Made by a program: the position numbers and the translations under genes. A stretch of 64,000 bases of DNA from JAHBVL01 sp963712055 (lineage in GTDB: Bacteria; Chloroflexota; Chloroflexia; Thermomicrobiales; UBA6265), in the NCBI GenBank assembly GCA_963712055.1, contig CAVQGN010000003.1:124001-188000 (forward strand), read 5' to 3'. The notes under the pieces were generated by a model, which saw only the letters and a program-made list of their open reading frames with translations, had not been told where the DNA came from and ran no database searches. This document shows positions 36,343 to 45,432 of the stretch, one piece after another; position 1 is the stretch's first letter; every line of letters starts with the position of its first letter.

Positions 36343-36504
36343 GATATCCGGGTGCGATAGACTGGAAGAAGGGGAGCAAGACGAGCAATCCCCAGCCGTG
36401 AAACTCGGAGAGAACATCCTAATTGCGGATACTGGCGTATACGGTTCTAGAGGCTCTTGGTCGTCAGAGAACGATCAACGGCTCTGGGACATTGGATACC
36501 TGTC

Positions 36505-37122
36505 GTGACAGCGGCTGACGATCTGTCCCAATTGAGTGATAGCGAGCTGATCGAACTGATCACCGCGCAGGACGCGAGAGCGCTCGAAACACTCTACGAC
36601 CGCTATTCACGCGTGATTTATTCGTTTGCGTTGCGGATCGTGGGCGATCAGGAAATCGCTGAAGAGATCATGCAGGAGGTCTTTTTCCGAGCCTGGCAGC
36701 AAGGAAAATCGTTTCAGACGAATCGGGGTACGCTAATTACCTGGTTGCTCAGCATTACCCATAATTTGTCGATCGATGAAGTCCGAAAACGCAAACGTCG
36801 ACCGCAAAAGGCCGATTCGAGCGAGCCAGAATTGCTGATGGCCGGTCTCCGGGATGAAACGCAAAGCGTCGAAGACGAAGTCTGGGTCTCGAGTCTCCGC
36901 ACGATCATGGTCGACGCTCTTGCTCAGCTGCCAGACGTTCAACGCGAAGCAATAGAGATGGCGTATTTCAAGGGCTTGACCCAACGCGAGATCGCCGAAC
37001 GAACAGGTGAACCGCTGGGGACGATTAAGACAAGAACCAGGCTGGGGATGTTGAAACTCCGGGAGTTTCTTGGGAACGATTTGACTGAGACTTTGACCAT
37101 GGAAGAGGTAGACGTATCGTGA
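36505..37122 (+). CDS. ECF-type RNA polymerase sigma factor
   Basis: The protein has the ECF sigma-70 two-domain layout. Region 2 contains LYDRYSRVIYSFALRIVGDQ, AEEIMQEVFFRAWQ and TWLLSITHNLSIDEVRKRKR. Region 4 contains LPDVQREAIEMAYFKGLTQREIAERTGEPLGTIKTR. The GTG at 36505 gives about 205 residues; the frame continues to a TTG at 36457 without clear similarity. Its stop overlaps the GTG of the anti-sigma gene as GTGA, so the two are coupled. Targets are unknown. The closely following GT2 genes may be part of the response, which is inference. Confidence 0.94.
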   Translation: MTAADDLSQLSDSELIELITAQDARALETLYDRYSRVIYSFALRIVGDQEIAEEIMQEVFFRAWQQGKSFQTNRGTLITWLLSITHNLSIDEVRKRKRRPQKADSSEPELLMAGLRDETQSVEDEVWVSSLRTIMVDALAQLPDVQREAIEMAYFKGLTQREIAERTGEPLGTIKTRTRLGMLKLREFLGNDLTETLTMEEVDVS

Positions 37123-38132
37123 CCGACCACCCATCACAGCAGGCCGAGTCCGGAGGCACTGTTAACATGCCATTCTCCGCCGACCCGACCATGACACTCT
37201 GCGCAACTGTTCAGGATGTCGCCCACGACTATGTGATGGACGGTGGCTCACCAGAAGACGAGTTTCTGATTTCCGGACATTGTGCGGTGTGTAGCCAATG
37301 CGCCGCGTACTTCGACTCACTCCAGCGAACCGCAACGATGCTCGCGTTTACGGTTCCGATGCGGAACCCATCCTTCTCAGCCAAAGCTTCACTTTTCGCC
37401 CGGGTAGGTCACAGCACCACAGTCAGCGACCAAAGCATCTTCTCAGGATCATTCCCCGACTTCGCGTCCACGACGCTTCCGAGCGCATCAGCAGTTCCAG
37501 TGGCAGTCGAAGAAGCTCGAGCGACCCGGTCTCGCTGGCAGTCGTTCGCGTTGCCGCTCGCTACCCTTCCGCTTTTACTCGCGCTTGGCATCGTGGGGAT
37601 GTGGGGTCTTTCCGCTCATATGAATCTGAACGACAGCGAAGAGAGTGTTGACCTGCTCAATGCCCGGGTGCAGCTCCTCCGCCAGGAGATAACCGACAAC
37701 GGCGCCGACCTCGCGTCGATCGACACGATTCTCCAGCAACCTAACACCAAGCAGTACTCGATGTACGCGCAGAGCGAATCATCGGTCGGCAACGGCATGA
37801 TCTGGGCTGATCCGAAGGGCAGTCATGTCGCGCTCTTCCTCTCAGATCTCGATCCGGAAGTCGGCATTTATGACGTTGTTCTCACCGCTGCTAATGGAAA
37901 CTCGTCGGTCGTCGACCAGATCATCGTCAATGACCAGGGTTCTTCGATGAAACTCGTCGACCTTGGGCGGCCCCTCTCTGAATGTGAATCGCTCAGTATC
38001 CGTCCGAACTATCTCGGCAACCCGAGTGATTCTCAGATTGCCAATGGAACCGCCAACGTGCTTTATGCACCAATCGTGCATGGGCTGAACAACGTCGTCG
38101 ATACGGTCCCTGGCTCTCAATCCGGCGGCTGA
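37119..38132 (+). CDS. Zinc-binding (ZAS) anti-sigma factor, RskA-like
   Basis: The 337-residue protein has the ZAS motif H54-x3-C58-x2-C61, which wraps the cognate sigma factor. A short Ser/Ala-rich linker leads to one transmembrane helix (about 147-168, FALPLATLPLLLALGIVGM). The extracytoplasmic domain (about 170-337) has an RskA-type pattern, including WADPKGSHVALFLSDLDPE. It presumably holds the ECF factor inactive at the membrane until a signal leads to cleavage or release. The thiol/zinc motif suggests redox or surface-stress sensing, an inference. Confidence 0.88.
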   Translation: MTDHPSQQAESGGTVNMPFSADPTMTLCATVQDVAHDYVMDGGSPEDEFLISGHCAVCSQCAAYFDSLQRTATMLAFTVPMRNPSFSAKASLFARVGHSTTVSDQSIFSGSFPDFASTTLPSASAVPVAVEEARATRSRWQSFALPLATLPLLLALGIVGMWGLSAHMNLNDSEESVDLLNARVQLLRQEITDNGADLASIDTILQQPNTKQYSMYAQSESSVGNGMIWADPKGSHVALFLSDLDPEVGIYDVVLTAANGNSSVVDQIIVNDQGSSMKLVDLGRPLSECESLSIRPNYLGNPSDSQIANGTANVLYAPIVHGLNNVVDTVPGSQSGG

Positions 38133-38230
38133 ACTGCTTTTGACCGCGTCGAGAACCGGCGCGAGTACAATAGCCCTGCGCTTTTCAAGGCGTGCTGATT
38201 CCGAGCGCCCCGCCTACAGGCATCCGAGTC

Positions 38231-39376
38231 ATGACCGACCGAACACTCCTTTCAACTGAACAGGGAACTATCGCGTCCTCTCCGATCGGGAGAGTGGAGT
38301 CTGACGCCGTCCCGTTGACCGGGATCGCCGCTCCCCTGCTCGATCTACCGGCCGCGGACGGACCGCTGAGTATCGTGATTCCGGTCATGAATGAGGAAGG
38401 GAACCTGCCGGCGCTCCACGATGCCCTCACGGATTCGCTGGTGCGTATCGGTCGACCCTATGAGATCGTTTTCGTCGACGACGGTTCAACGGACCGAACC
38501 TGGAACGAGATTCTCCGGCTCGGCGCGCTCGATCCTGCTATCGTCGCCATTCGCCATCGGCGGAATTTCGGCAAAGCCCAGGCGCTTTCGAATGGGTTCT
38601 CGGTTGCCCGCGGTGATGTGATTATCACGATGGACGGCGATCTGCAGGACGATCCTGCCGAGATTCCACGTATGCTGGCCAAAATCGACGACGGCTATGA
38701 TGTCGTGTCGGGCTGGAAACAGCGCCGCCAGGATCCGCTCGGCAAAACCGCGCCAAGTCGCGTCTTCAACTGGACCGTTCGCAACGTCACCAAGGTCCCC
38801 CTCCACGATTTCAATTGCGGATTCAAAGCGTATCGCAGCGATGTCACCGACACGATTCGGCTCTATGGCGAGCTTCATCGCTTCACACCGGTGTTGGCCG
38901 CTGCCGAGGGTTTTCGGATCGCCGAGATTCCGGTTCAGCATCATGCCCGCACCTGGGGTTCGTCAAAATACGGTTTCCGCCGGTTGTTCAAGGGCTTTCT
39001 CGACCTGATCACGGTCGTTTTTCTGACCAATTATCGCCAACGCCCCATGCATCTCTTCGGACTTCCGGGCATCATGGCCTTGATGCTCGGCGTGCTGATC
39101 GGACTCAAGCTCACCTTTGACCGGGTCATCAATGACCAGCAGATCGGTACGCGACCACTCTTGCTGCTCGCTGTTCTGCTCGTCGTGATCGGAGCGCAGT
39201 TTTTCGGACTTGGGCTCCTCGGGGAATTTCTCGCTCACGGTTCGAATACTGCGGCGCCCCATCCTGAACGCTTTCTCCGGGCGTCATATGGCGTCGATTT
39301 CGACGTTCCGATTTCGATTGGTTCTGAGCGTGACGCTTCACCGAAATCCGTGCGCACCCAGTTTGCCGATGGCTAA
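38231..39376 (+). CDS. GT2 glycosyltransferase, dolichol-phosphate-mannose-synthase-like, with C-terminal membrane segments
   Basis: The about 380-residue protein has a GT-A domain: LSIVIPVMNEEGNLPAL, VFVDDGSTDRTWNEIL, IITMDGDLQDDPAEIPRM (DxD-like metal site) and PLHDFNCGFKAYR, typical of polyprenyl-phosphate sugar transferases. Two C-terminal hydrophobic helices (near IMALMLGVLIGLKL and LLLLAVLLVVIGAQFFGL) anchor it. ATG 38231 is preferred; GTG 38192 is in frame. A TACAAT box lies at 38166-38171 with TTGACC 20 bases before it, a weak promoter. It heads a three-gene unit with a flippase-like protein and a methyltransferase. Confidence 0.9.
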   Translation: MTDRTLLSTEQGTIASSPIGRVESDAVPLTGIAAPLLDLPAADGPLSIVIPVMNEEGNLPALHDALTDSLVRIGRPYEIVFVDDGSTDRTWNEILRLGALDPAIVAIRHRRNFGKAQALSNGFSVARGDVIITMDGDLQDDPAEIPRMLAKIDDGYDVVSGWKQRRQDPLGKTAPSRVFNWTVRNVTKVPLHDFNCGFKAYRSDVTDTIRLYGELHRFTPVLAAAEGFRIAEIPVQHHARTWGSSKYGFRRLFKGFLDLITVVFLTNYRQRPMHLFGLPGIMALMLGVLIGLKLTFDRVINDQQIGTRPLLLLAVLLVVIGAQFFGLGLLGEFLAHGSNTAAPHPERFLRASYGVDFDVPISIGSERDASPKSVRTQFADG

Positions 39377-39382
39377 CACCGG

Positions 39383-40417
39383 GTGGGACGCGCCGCGTCC
39401 GTGAAACGAATCCTGTCCGCTGTGATGCGCATCCCGACCCCGGTTCTCTTTCTGGGGTCGATTCTGATGGCCGTCGCACTGCTTTGGTACCAGGGATCGA
39501 TTCGCGAGATTGGTCCCACCATTCGCGATGCTAGCTGGCTCACGATCCTGGCCGCGTTCGTTCTCTACGCGATCGGTTTGACTATTCTCTGTTTACGCTG
39601 GGATCTGCTGGTCCACATGGTGAATGGCGATTCGAACGCGCTCCGAGCCTCGGAAGCGTTCGTGACCTCGGTGGCGATCAACTATGCCGCTCCACTGAGC
39701 CTGGCCTTGCCAAGTCGCGCCTTTCTGACCATGCGCGCGCTCGGACTGACCGCGGGTCAAACCGCTGCGATCACCTTTTGGGAGACCGCAGCAGATTTGC
39801 TCGTTTTGGCGGCACTTTCAGGCATCTGGATACTGGTCGGTGGCTGGCGAGGCGAAGGACTACCCGGCGATGAGCAGACGGCGTTCATCGCCGTGGCCGT
39901 TGTGCTGATCGGAATCCTGGCCATCGGAACCGCATTCTGGGTGGTTGCCCGCTTGCGGAGCGTTGCCATCCGAATCAAAGACCAGATGGTGACTGGGCTC
40001 TCGTTCCCTTTGCAGCGCCCCCGTGAAGCAGTCGCTGCCGGGTTGATGACGATCATCTTCTGGGGGATTCAAGCTGTAGTGATGGCCGTTCTGCTGCAGG
40101 GGATAACCGGGGAATGGCCTTCTGCCTCGCTGGTGCTTGGTTTGATCAGCCTCCCGATGCTGATCGGCATGCTCAGTCCTGTTCCGGGTGGGGCCGGTGT
40201 GCGTGAAGCGGTCATGATTGCCGTGGCCAGCACGTATGGCGCCGATGAAGCTGCCGTTCTCCTCGCCGGGGTCACCTACCGAATCGCATTGTTCGCCGCG
40301 CTACCACTTCTCTACGGTGTGATTCGACTCCTGATTCATCTCACCAACAGCCCGCCAGTTATTCTTGATGAACAGACGGATCGATCGCTGCGCAATGATC
40401 AACAGATGACGAGGTAA
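39383..40417 (+). CDS. Integral membrane protein of the LPG synthase/YbhN family
   Basis: The 344-residue protein has seven to eight hydrophobic helices, starting VLFLGSILMAVALLWYQ and including LPMLIGMLSPVPGGAGVREAVMI, the signature of the lysylphosphatidylglycerol synthase transmembrane/UPF0104 family. Members often sit beside GT2 transferases and are thought to move lipid-linked sugars or lipids, but the activity is not settled. Start is GTG at 39383, six bases after the GT2 stop. The neighbourhood suggests a shared role in glycolipid or surface glycan synthesis. Confidence 0.82.
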   Translation: MGRAASVKRILSAVMRIPTPVLFLGSILMAVALLWYQGSIREIGPTIRDASWLTILAAFVLYAIGLTILCLRWDLLVHMVNGDSNALRASEAFVTSVAINYAAPLSLALPSRAFLTMRALGLTAGQTAAITFWETAADLLVLAALSGIWILVGGWRGEGLPGDEQTAFIAVAVVLIGILAIGTAFWVVARLRSVAIRIKDQMVTGLSFPLQRPREAVAAGLMTIIFWGIQAVVMAVLLQGITGEWPSASLVLGLISLPMLIGMLSPVPGGAGVREAVMIAVASTYGADEAAVLLAGVTYRIALFAALPLLYGVIRLLIHLTNSPPVILDEQTDRSLRNDQQMTR

Positions 40418-40421
40418 GAGC

Positions 40422-41051
40422 GTGACCCAGAGCCCACCGGTTGGAATCGACACCAGCAACTATTTGAAACACACCCATGCCAATCCGATGCAACGGAAAC
40501 TGATCGATCGGTTCCACCAGAAACTCGCTCTCAGAATTGCTGCGTCCGCGCCCCGGTCATTTCTGGATGCAGGATGCGGTGAAGGATTTGTCAGCCACTA
40601 TCTGCTGGAACGCTTCCCTGGGCTTGAGATCACCGGATTTGATTTCAATCCTGACTCCGTTGCGCTGGCCGCCGCAACGAATCCAGGTGCGGTCTACACC
40701 GTTGCCGACATCCTCAATCTCCCGTTCCCCGATTCCGAATTCGATATCGTCGGCTGTTTCGAGGTCATGGAGCATCTGTATGAACCGGAACGAGCACTGT
40801 CTGAACTCCTCCGGGTTTCCCGCCAAAACGTGATCCTGAGCGTTCCGCACGAACCGTATTTTTCTCTGGCCAACGCCGCCAGAGCGAAGAACCTCGATAT
40901 TCAGCCTCGTGGCAGTGATCCCGATCACCGCCAATTCTGGAGCAGGTCGGCGTTTCGGCGTTTTGTCGAACAACAGGCTGACGTGGAATGGATCGGCGGT
41001 TCCTTTCCATGGACGATCGCGCTGCTGCGCAAACGGCAGAGCCAGATTTAG
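40422..41051 (+). CDS. Class I SAM-dependent methyltransferase
   Basis: The 209-residue protein has motif I FLDAGCGEGFVSHYLL, motif II-like ITGFDFNPDSVALAA and the DIVGCFEVMEHLYEPERAL segment typical of Methyltransf_11/UbiE-type enzymes. The GTG start at 40422 is preceded by GAGGTAAGAG. It closes the GT2/flippase-like unit, four bases after that gene, so it may methylate a sugar or lipid made by its neighbours. The substrate cannot be read. Confidence 0.88.
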   Translation: MTQSPPVGIDTSNYLKHTHANPMQRKLIDRFHQKLALRIAASAPRSFLDAGCGEGFVSHYLLERFPGLEITGFDFNPDSVALAAATNPGAVYTVADILNLPFPDSEFDIVGCFEVMEHLYEPERALSELLRVSRQNVILSVPHEPYFSLANAARAKNLDIQPRGSDPDHRQFWSRSAFRRFVEQQADVEWIGGSFPWTIALLRKRQSQI

Positions 41052-41147
41052 CCGCAATCCCGCATCGATCGCGACCGAGCCTACCGGTGCAAGCATCCCC
41101 CTGATGTATGCTAGGCAGAGGCCATTCTTTCGCGCGAGCAATGCCCT

Positions 41148-42785
41148 ATGGCTTCTAGCCCTACCGCTTCCCGATTCCGACGATACGGTCCGCAACGACG
41201 CTGCACCCAGTGCGGTTCGGCGGTTGTCGAAACCCAGACCTTCTGTCCAACCTGCTCGGTATCGCTAAAGCACTATCCTCCCGAACTCGCCTCGAACGCT
41301 GAGGGCTACACCCAGTTCATCATTCCCGATTACCTGATTCGGGCAACCCAGGATCGATACCGACGGCAGGAAACAACCGGCACTGGATTCGTGCTTCTTG
41401 GGCTGACCCTGATCCTTGTTCCTGCGGTCACAAGCAGTCTCTCTCCCCCTGCGATCGCCTCCCTTCTCGCGGGATTCGTCCTCACCGGAATCGGCATCGT
41501 GCGCGCTCGTGCCGACGAAGGCTCGATGCTGCGCACTGGTCTGACGACGGCGGTGATGGCCACCCTCGTTCTTGCCTTCATTGGCTATCAAGTGTTTTCC
41601 AGGGATCACCCGGAGGTGGAACCGACGAGTGATCTGGCGCTAGTTGCGTCGGCGCCCGAGAGTCAAGGACCGGACGACCCCTCCCTTGCTCCGGAAACGA
41701 CCCTTGCCTCGATGCTGGTGGCCAGGGGATCGATCACGCGGGACGGTGTCATGCCCGGGCCTGCGCTTGATGGCAACCCCTATCGCGCTTGGCGCTACGA
41801 CACCGGTCGCGACCTCAAATCCGCCCCAGTCATTCATGAAGGCATCGCCTTTCTGGGCACGAACGATGGCTTTTTGATCGCGCTCGATCTCAGTACCGGT
41901 CTGCCGACATGGCGCTTCGATCTCGGAGGCTATCCAGTAGCCAGTTCTCCGACGGTGAGTAATCGGACGGTCTATGTCAGCAGCGGTTATGCGCTGTTTG
42001 CGGTCGACGAAGAACGGGGAACGGAGCGCTGGCGTTTCGACATGGGCTACGCTGGCGAATCCTCTCCGGTCGTCGATGGAGAAACGGTGTATGTCGCAAG
42101 TAAAGAGAATTATCTTTACGCCGTCGACGCCGTGACCGGCGAACGCGAGTGGGGGTTCAAAGCCGAAGGATTGGTCTTCGGATCGCCCTCGTTGAGCGAT
42201 GACCTGGTCGTTCTCGGCGACGATGTCGGAAATGTCTACGGCGTCGATCGGGACACTGGTCGAGCCGTCTGGCGATATCCTGCCGTTCTCTCAAATGAGA
42301 AACCGGTTGGCCCGATCTTCTCGACCGCCGTAGTCGATGGCGACCGCACAATCGTGACATATCAGAGCATGGTCACGCAGGTACTTGAAACGGCCACTGG
42401 AGCGCCGATCTGGTCGTACCCGGTCGGTGGAATCACTTCAGTCGCGGTCAACGAATCGACGATCTATGTTGGCAGCTCCGATAGCGCGGTCTATGCATTC
42501 GACTATTTGATCAAGAACGATCCGCTGTGGCTTTTCTCGACCGGATCCGGTGAGGTCTCGTCCCCGGTCGTAGTCGAGGACACGCTCTACATCGCGTCCG
42601 GGCCGACTTTGTTCGCGCTTGACCGACTCACCGGCACGCAGTTGTGGCGCTATCCGATCGGCGACGTGGCCACCACTGATCCCGTCGCTGCCGACGGAAC
42701 GCTTTACATTGGCGCTCGCGACGGCAATCTCTACGCGATAACCGGCGACGAGCAATCTGCAAACGAAGAAGCCGCCAGCTCCTGA
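41148..42785 (+). CDS. Zinc-ribbon membrane protein with PQQ-type beta-propeller
   Basis: The 545-residue protein combines three parts. A zinc ribbon (about 22-45) has CTQCGS and CPTCSV. Three hydrophobic segments (about 80-145) include FVLLGLTLILVPAVT and VMATLVLAFIGYQVF. From about 215 the rest is a beta-propeller with PQQ-like repeats such as PTWRFDLGGYPVASSPTV, ERWRFDMGYAGESSPVV and LWRYPIGDVATTDPV, each with a Val-Asp/YVASG blade. It likely projects the propeller outside the membrane, as BamB-like scaffolds do, with the ribbon inside. No catalytic residues are evident. Confidence 0.8.
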   Translation: MASSPTASRFRRYGPQRRCTQCGSAVVETQTFCPTCSVSLKHYPPELASNAEGYTQFIIPDYLIRATQDRYRRQETTGTGFVLLGLTLILVPAVTSSLSPPAIASLLAGFVLTGIGIVRARADEGSMLRTGLTTAVMATLVLAFIGYQVFSRDHPEVEPTSDLALVASAPESQGPDDPSLAPETTLASMLVARGSITRDGVMPGPALDGNPYRAWRYDTGRDLKSAPVIHEGIAFLGTNDGFLIALDLSTGLPTWRFDLGGYPVASSPTVSNRTVYVSSGYALFAVDEERGTERWRFDMGYAGESSPVVDGETVYVASKENYLYAVDAVTGEREWGFKAEGLVFGSPSLSDDLVVLGDDVGNVYGVDRDTGRAVWRYPAVLSNEKPVGPIFSTAVVDGDRTIVTYQSMVTQVLETATGAPIWSYPVGGITSVAVNESTIYVGSSDSAVYAFDYLIKNDPLWLFSTGSGEVSSPVVVEDTLYIASGPTLFALDRLTGTQLWRYPIGDVATTDPVAADGTLYIGARDGNLYAITGDEQSANEEAASS

Positions 42786-42799
42786 GAACCGGCGGCTTC
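42768..42799. terminator. Bidirectional terminator-like hairpin
   Basis: GAAGCCGCC (42768-42776) pairs with GGCGGCTTC (42791-42799), with a 14-base loop that contains the stop of the beta-propeller gene. It lies between convergent genes. No T-run follows either arm. Confidence 0.55.
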
Positions 42800-42817
42800 G
42801 AGAAGGGCGTTCAGTGG

Positions 42818-44491
42818 TTATCGCAGTCCGAGGGTCCGCCATGGATTCGGCATCACGCCGACCGGAACCTCGATCAGCACGGGCTCATCCCTTTCGATGC
42901 CCTCTGACACCGCTTTCTGGAGCGCATCGGGTGTGTCAACCTGCTGCCCGAGCATACCGAATGCGGCGGCCAATTTCTGATAATCGGGATTGAGCAGATC
43001 AGAAGCGATCGTTTTTCCACCGAGATCTTCATTCTGGATCCGACGTACGTTGCCATAGGCGGAGTCGTTGAAAACCACGGTCACCAGATTGATGCCGTGC
43101 TGAACGACCGTCGAGAGTTCATTGAGCGTGAAGCCGAATCCACCGTCACCGTTGACCGAGACCACGGCCTTGTCCGGCTGCCCCACCTTGGCGCCCATGG
43201 CGGTGGTGAAACCATAGCCAAGGGTTCCTTGATAGCCCGGCGTGATGTAGGTGTTCGGGCGATAGGCTGGATACCCGAGATTGCCCCAGTAGCCGAGCTG
43301 CGTCATCTCACTGACCATGATGCCGTCGTCCGGAATCGCGTTCCGCAGAGCGGCCCCAAAATCAGCCTGCGGCTGGATGGCATTCACCCGGGCATTCTGC
43401 ACCGCTGCCAGAGCGCGAAACTCCTCGTGTCGCGACGCTCGTTTGGCGATCACTGGTTCGACCAAATCGATCAAACGCTCGAGTGCCGCTTTGGCATCCG
43501 CCAGAATCTTGATATCAGCAGGCTGATTGCGCTCGATCTCCTCCGGATCGATATCGATCCGGATCAGCGTCTGACCAGGATCGATAGCGCGCGGTTGCTC
43601 GTTGATTCCGATGAAGCGAGTGCCGACCCCAACGATCACATCGGCGGTTTCACGCACGACTGGGTCGACCATCGAGCCGACCACAAGATCTTCGCGGTCG
43701 GACACCGCGCCCTTGCCATTCCTGGTCAGAACGATCGGCGCCTGCAGGAGTTCCCCCAGACGGAGCAGCGCGTCGCCAGCATCTGAACGAAGCAAACCGC
43801 CACCCCCATACAGGACGGGATTCTTCGATTGCACGAGGGCTTTGGCAGCGGCTTTGAGAAACTCGTCATCGCCAGCCGAGCGCTCTCGAGGCGCTGCTCC
43901 GGCGGGAAGAATGACATCGTCTTCGGCAAAGTAGATGTCCGGCGGCACTTCCATCTCGACGGGTCGCGGGCGACCTGAACGCAGCGAGTCGAACGACGCA
44001 TTGACGGCTGCCGGAATCTCGCCAGGAGTCATTGCGCGAGCCGCAGATTTGGTGAAGGAACGAGTCATTTCGAGCTGATAGGGAACTTCGTGAAGTAAGC
44101 CACGGCCAACTTCGATCATGTCGGAACGGATTTGACCCGTCAGGCAAAGAACGGGAGAGTTGCACGCATACGCCGTGGCGAGAGCCGCTGCTGCATTCAT
44201 CAATCCGGGGCCTGGCACCACCAGACAGACGCCTTCGCGTCCGGTTACGCGGGCGTAGCCATCCGCCATATAGGCTGTCGCCTGCTCATGGCGGGTATGG
44301 ATGACCCGGATGTCGTCGGTCGAATCGTAGAGAGCGGAAAAGAGACCATCAAGCTGAACCCCGGGCAAACCGAAAATGGTGTCGACTCCATTGCGCCTCA
44401 GCATCTCGACGGTCATCTGGCCGCCGGTCAAACGAGTCGCAACCGAACCACTTCCGGTCTTGGTTTCTTCCTGTACTGCACTAGAACCCAC
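42818..44491 (-). CDS. Thiamine-diphosphate-dependent enzyme (acetolactate synthase-like)
   Basis: The 557-residue protein has the standard TPP-enzyme domains. The catalytic Glu is in HTRHEQATAYMADGYARVTG. A central nucleotide-like domain has GTRFIGINEQP and IDIDPEEIERN. The TPP motif is GDGGFGFTLNEL, ending in VVFNDSAYGNV. GTG 44491 is chosen because GGAGG lies nine bases upstream; the open frame starts at 44545. Although ALS-like, no ilvN, ilvC or leu gene is nearby. It is the second such enzyme in the window and shares little local sequence with the first. Confidence 0.87.
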   Translation of the reverse strand: MGSSAVQEETKTGSGSVATRLTGGQMTVEMLRRNGVDTIFGLPGVQLDGLFSALYDSTDDIRVIHTRHEQATAYMADGYARVTGREGVCLVVPGPGLMNAAAALATAYACNSPVLCLTGQIRSDMIEVGRGLLHEVPYQLEMTRSFTKSAARAMTPGEIPAAVNASFDSLRSGRPRPVEMEVPPDIYFAEDDVILPAGAAPRERSAGDDEFLKAAAKALVQSKNPVLYGGGGLLRSDAGDALLRLGELLQAPIVLTRNGKGAVSDREDLVVGSMVDPVVRETADVIVGVGTRFIGINEQPRAIDPGQTLIRIDIDPEEIERNQPADIKILADAKAALERLIDLVEPVIAKRASRHEEFRALAAVQNARVNAIQPQADFGAALRNAIPDDGIMVSEMTQLGYWGNLGYPAYRPNTYITPGYQGTLGYGFTTAMGAKVGQPDKAVVSVNGDGGFGFTLNELSTVVQHGINLVTVVFNDSAYGNVRRIQNEDLGGKTIASDLLNPDYQKLAAAFGMLGQQVDTPDALQKAVSEGIERDEPVLIEVPVGVMPNPWRTLGLR

Positions 44492-44610
44492 TGATTTTCC
44501 TCCATCCCAGAACCGCGCTGTTCTCTGGCCGCAGGCTGCGGTCAAACAGACGAAGGGTACGGTATTTCACGCTCATCGATCTGATCCCATCACTTCCGAC
44601 CTGAATTCCG

Positions 44611-45432
44611 TCAATTCGGGAGGTCTCGTCGGAGGAAAACAATCAAACCGGAGACGAATCCGATCACTGAGACCGTTGCCAGTACGGCTATGTTCAGCGT
44701 TGGAACCTCGCCGGCCGAAAGCGCCAAGGGAGGATCGTAGTAGTTGAAGATGCTGAACGGTTCGATAGGTTCCAGCGCTGACCAGAGATCAGCAAAATAG
44801 TCGATCACGTAGGAGATCACGAGCAAACCGATTGCCCATCCAACGGCTTGCGCCATCCGGTCAGCGTAGGCCGACAGGAGAAGTGCGACACCTGCAATCG
44901 CAATCACCAGCATCGACGTCGCCAACCCCTGGGCAAGGAAGTGTGATCGGATCAGGACCCCATCAGGTTCTGCGAGCGCCACTCCAGCAATCGAACCCAG
45001 TGGTCCAACCAGCGCGATCAGGAAGGTAACCGTGACCAAACCCGCCACCCGGGAGAGATAGACCTGTCCGCGCGATACTGGGCGGGAGAGAGCGATCTGG
45101 ATAGATCCCCGCTCCATTTCGCCGGCGAGATTGACCGACGCGAACCAGATCACCGCAGCGGCGGCCAGAAGGTGGTAAACAGGGTGGGAGAATCCGAGCG
45201 AGAGATAACCGGCCAACCCTGCACGACCCAGAAACTCCGGCGTGACGTTGAGCAACGCCAGGAAGGTTGGAGGCACGAACTCGAAAATCTGCTGGATGCG
45301 ATCGAGATCACCAAACGACGCCACCGCAACCGGCTGGACCAACTCAAACGCAAAGATTCCGGCCAGTAATGCCACCAGGCCAACCGCTGACCGTCGCATG
45401 ATCCACCACCACGAAATCAGAACCGGCTTCAT
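44611..45432 (-). CDS. ABC-2 type transporter permease
   Basis: The 273-residue protein has about six hydrophobic helices and ABC-2 permease features, such as SVNLAGEMERGSIQIALSRPVSRGQVYLSRV, the conserved loop before the third helix. Its start overlaps the stop of the ATPase gene by four bases, so they form one exporter. Substrate unknown; ABC-2 pairs often move lipids, antibiotics or surface polymers. Confidence 0.88.
   Translation of the reverse strand: MKPVLISWWWIMRRSAVGLVALLAGIFAFELVQPVAVASFGDLDRIQQIFEFVPPTFLALLNVTPEFLGRAGLAGYLSLGFSHPVYHLLAAAAVIWFASVNLAGEMERGSIQIALSRPVSRGQVYLSRVAGLVTVTFLIALVGPLGSIAGVALAEPDGVLIRSHFLAQGLATSMLVIAIAGVALLLSAYADRMAQAVGWAIGLLVISYVIDYFADLWSALEPIEPFSIFNYYDPPLALSAGEVPTLNIAVLATVSVIGFVSGLIVFLRRDLPN

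Noticed and set aside
43097..43786. Plus-strand open frame opposite the second TPP enzyme
   Set aside because: It is antisense shadow with no motif.
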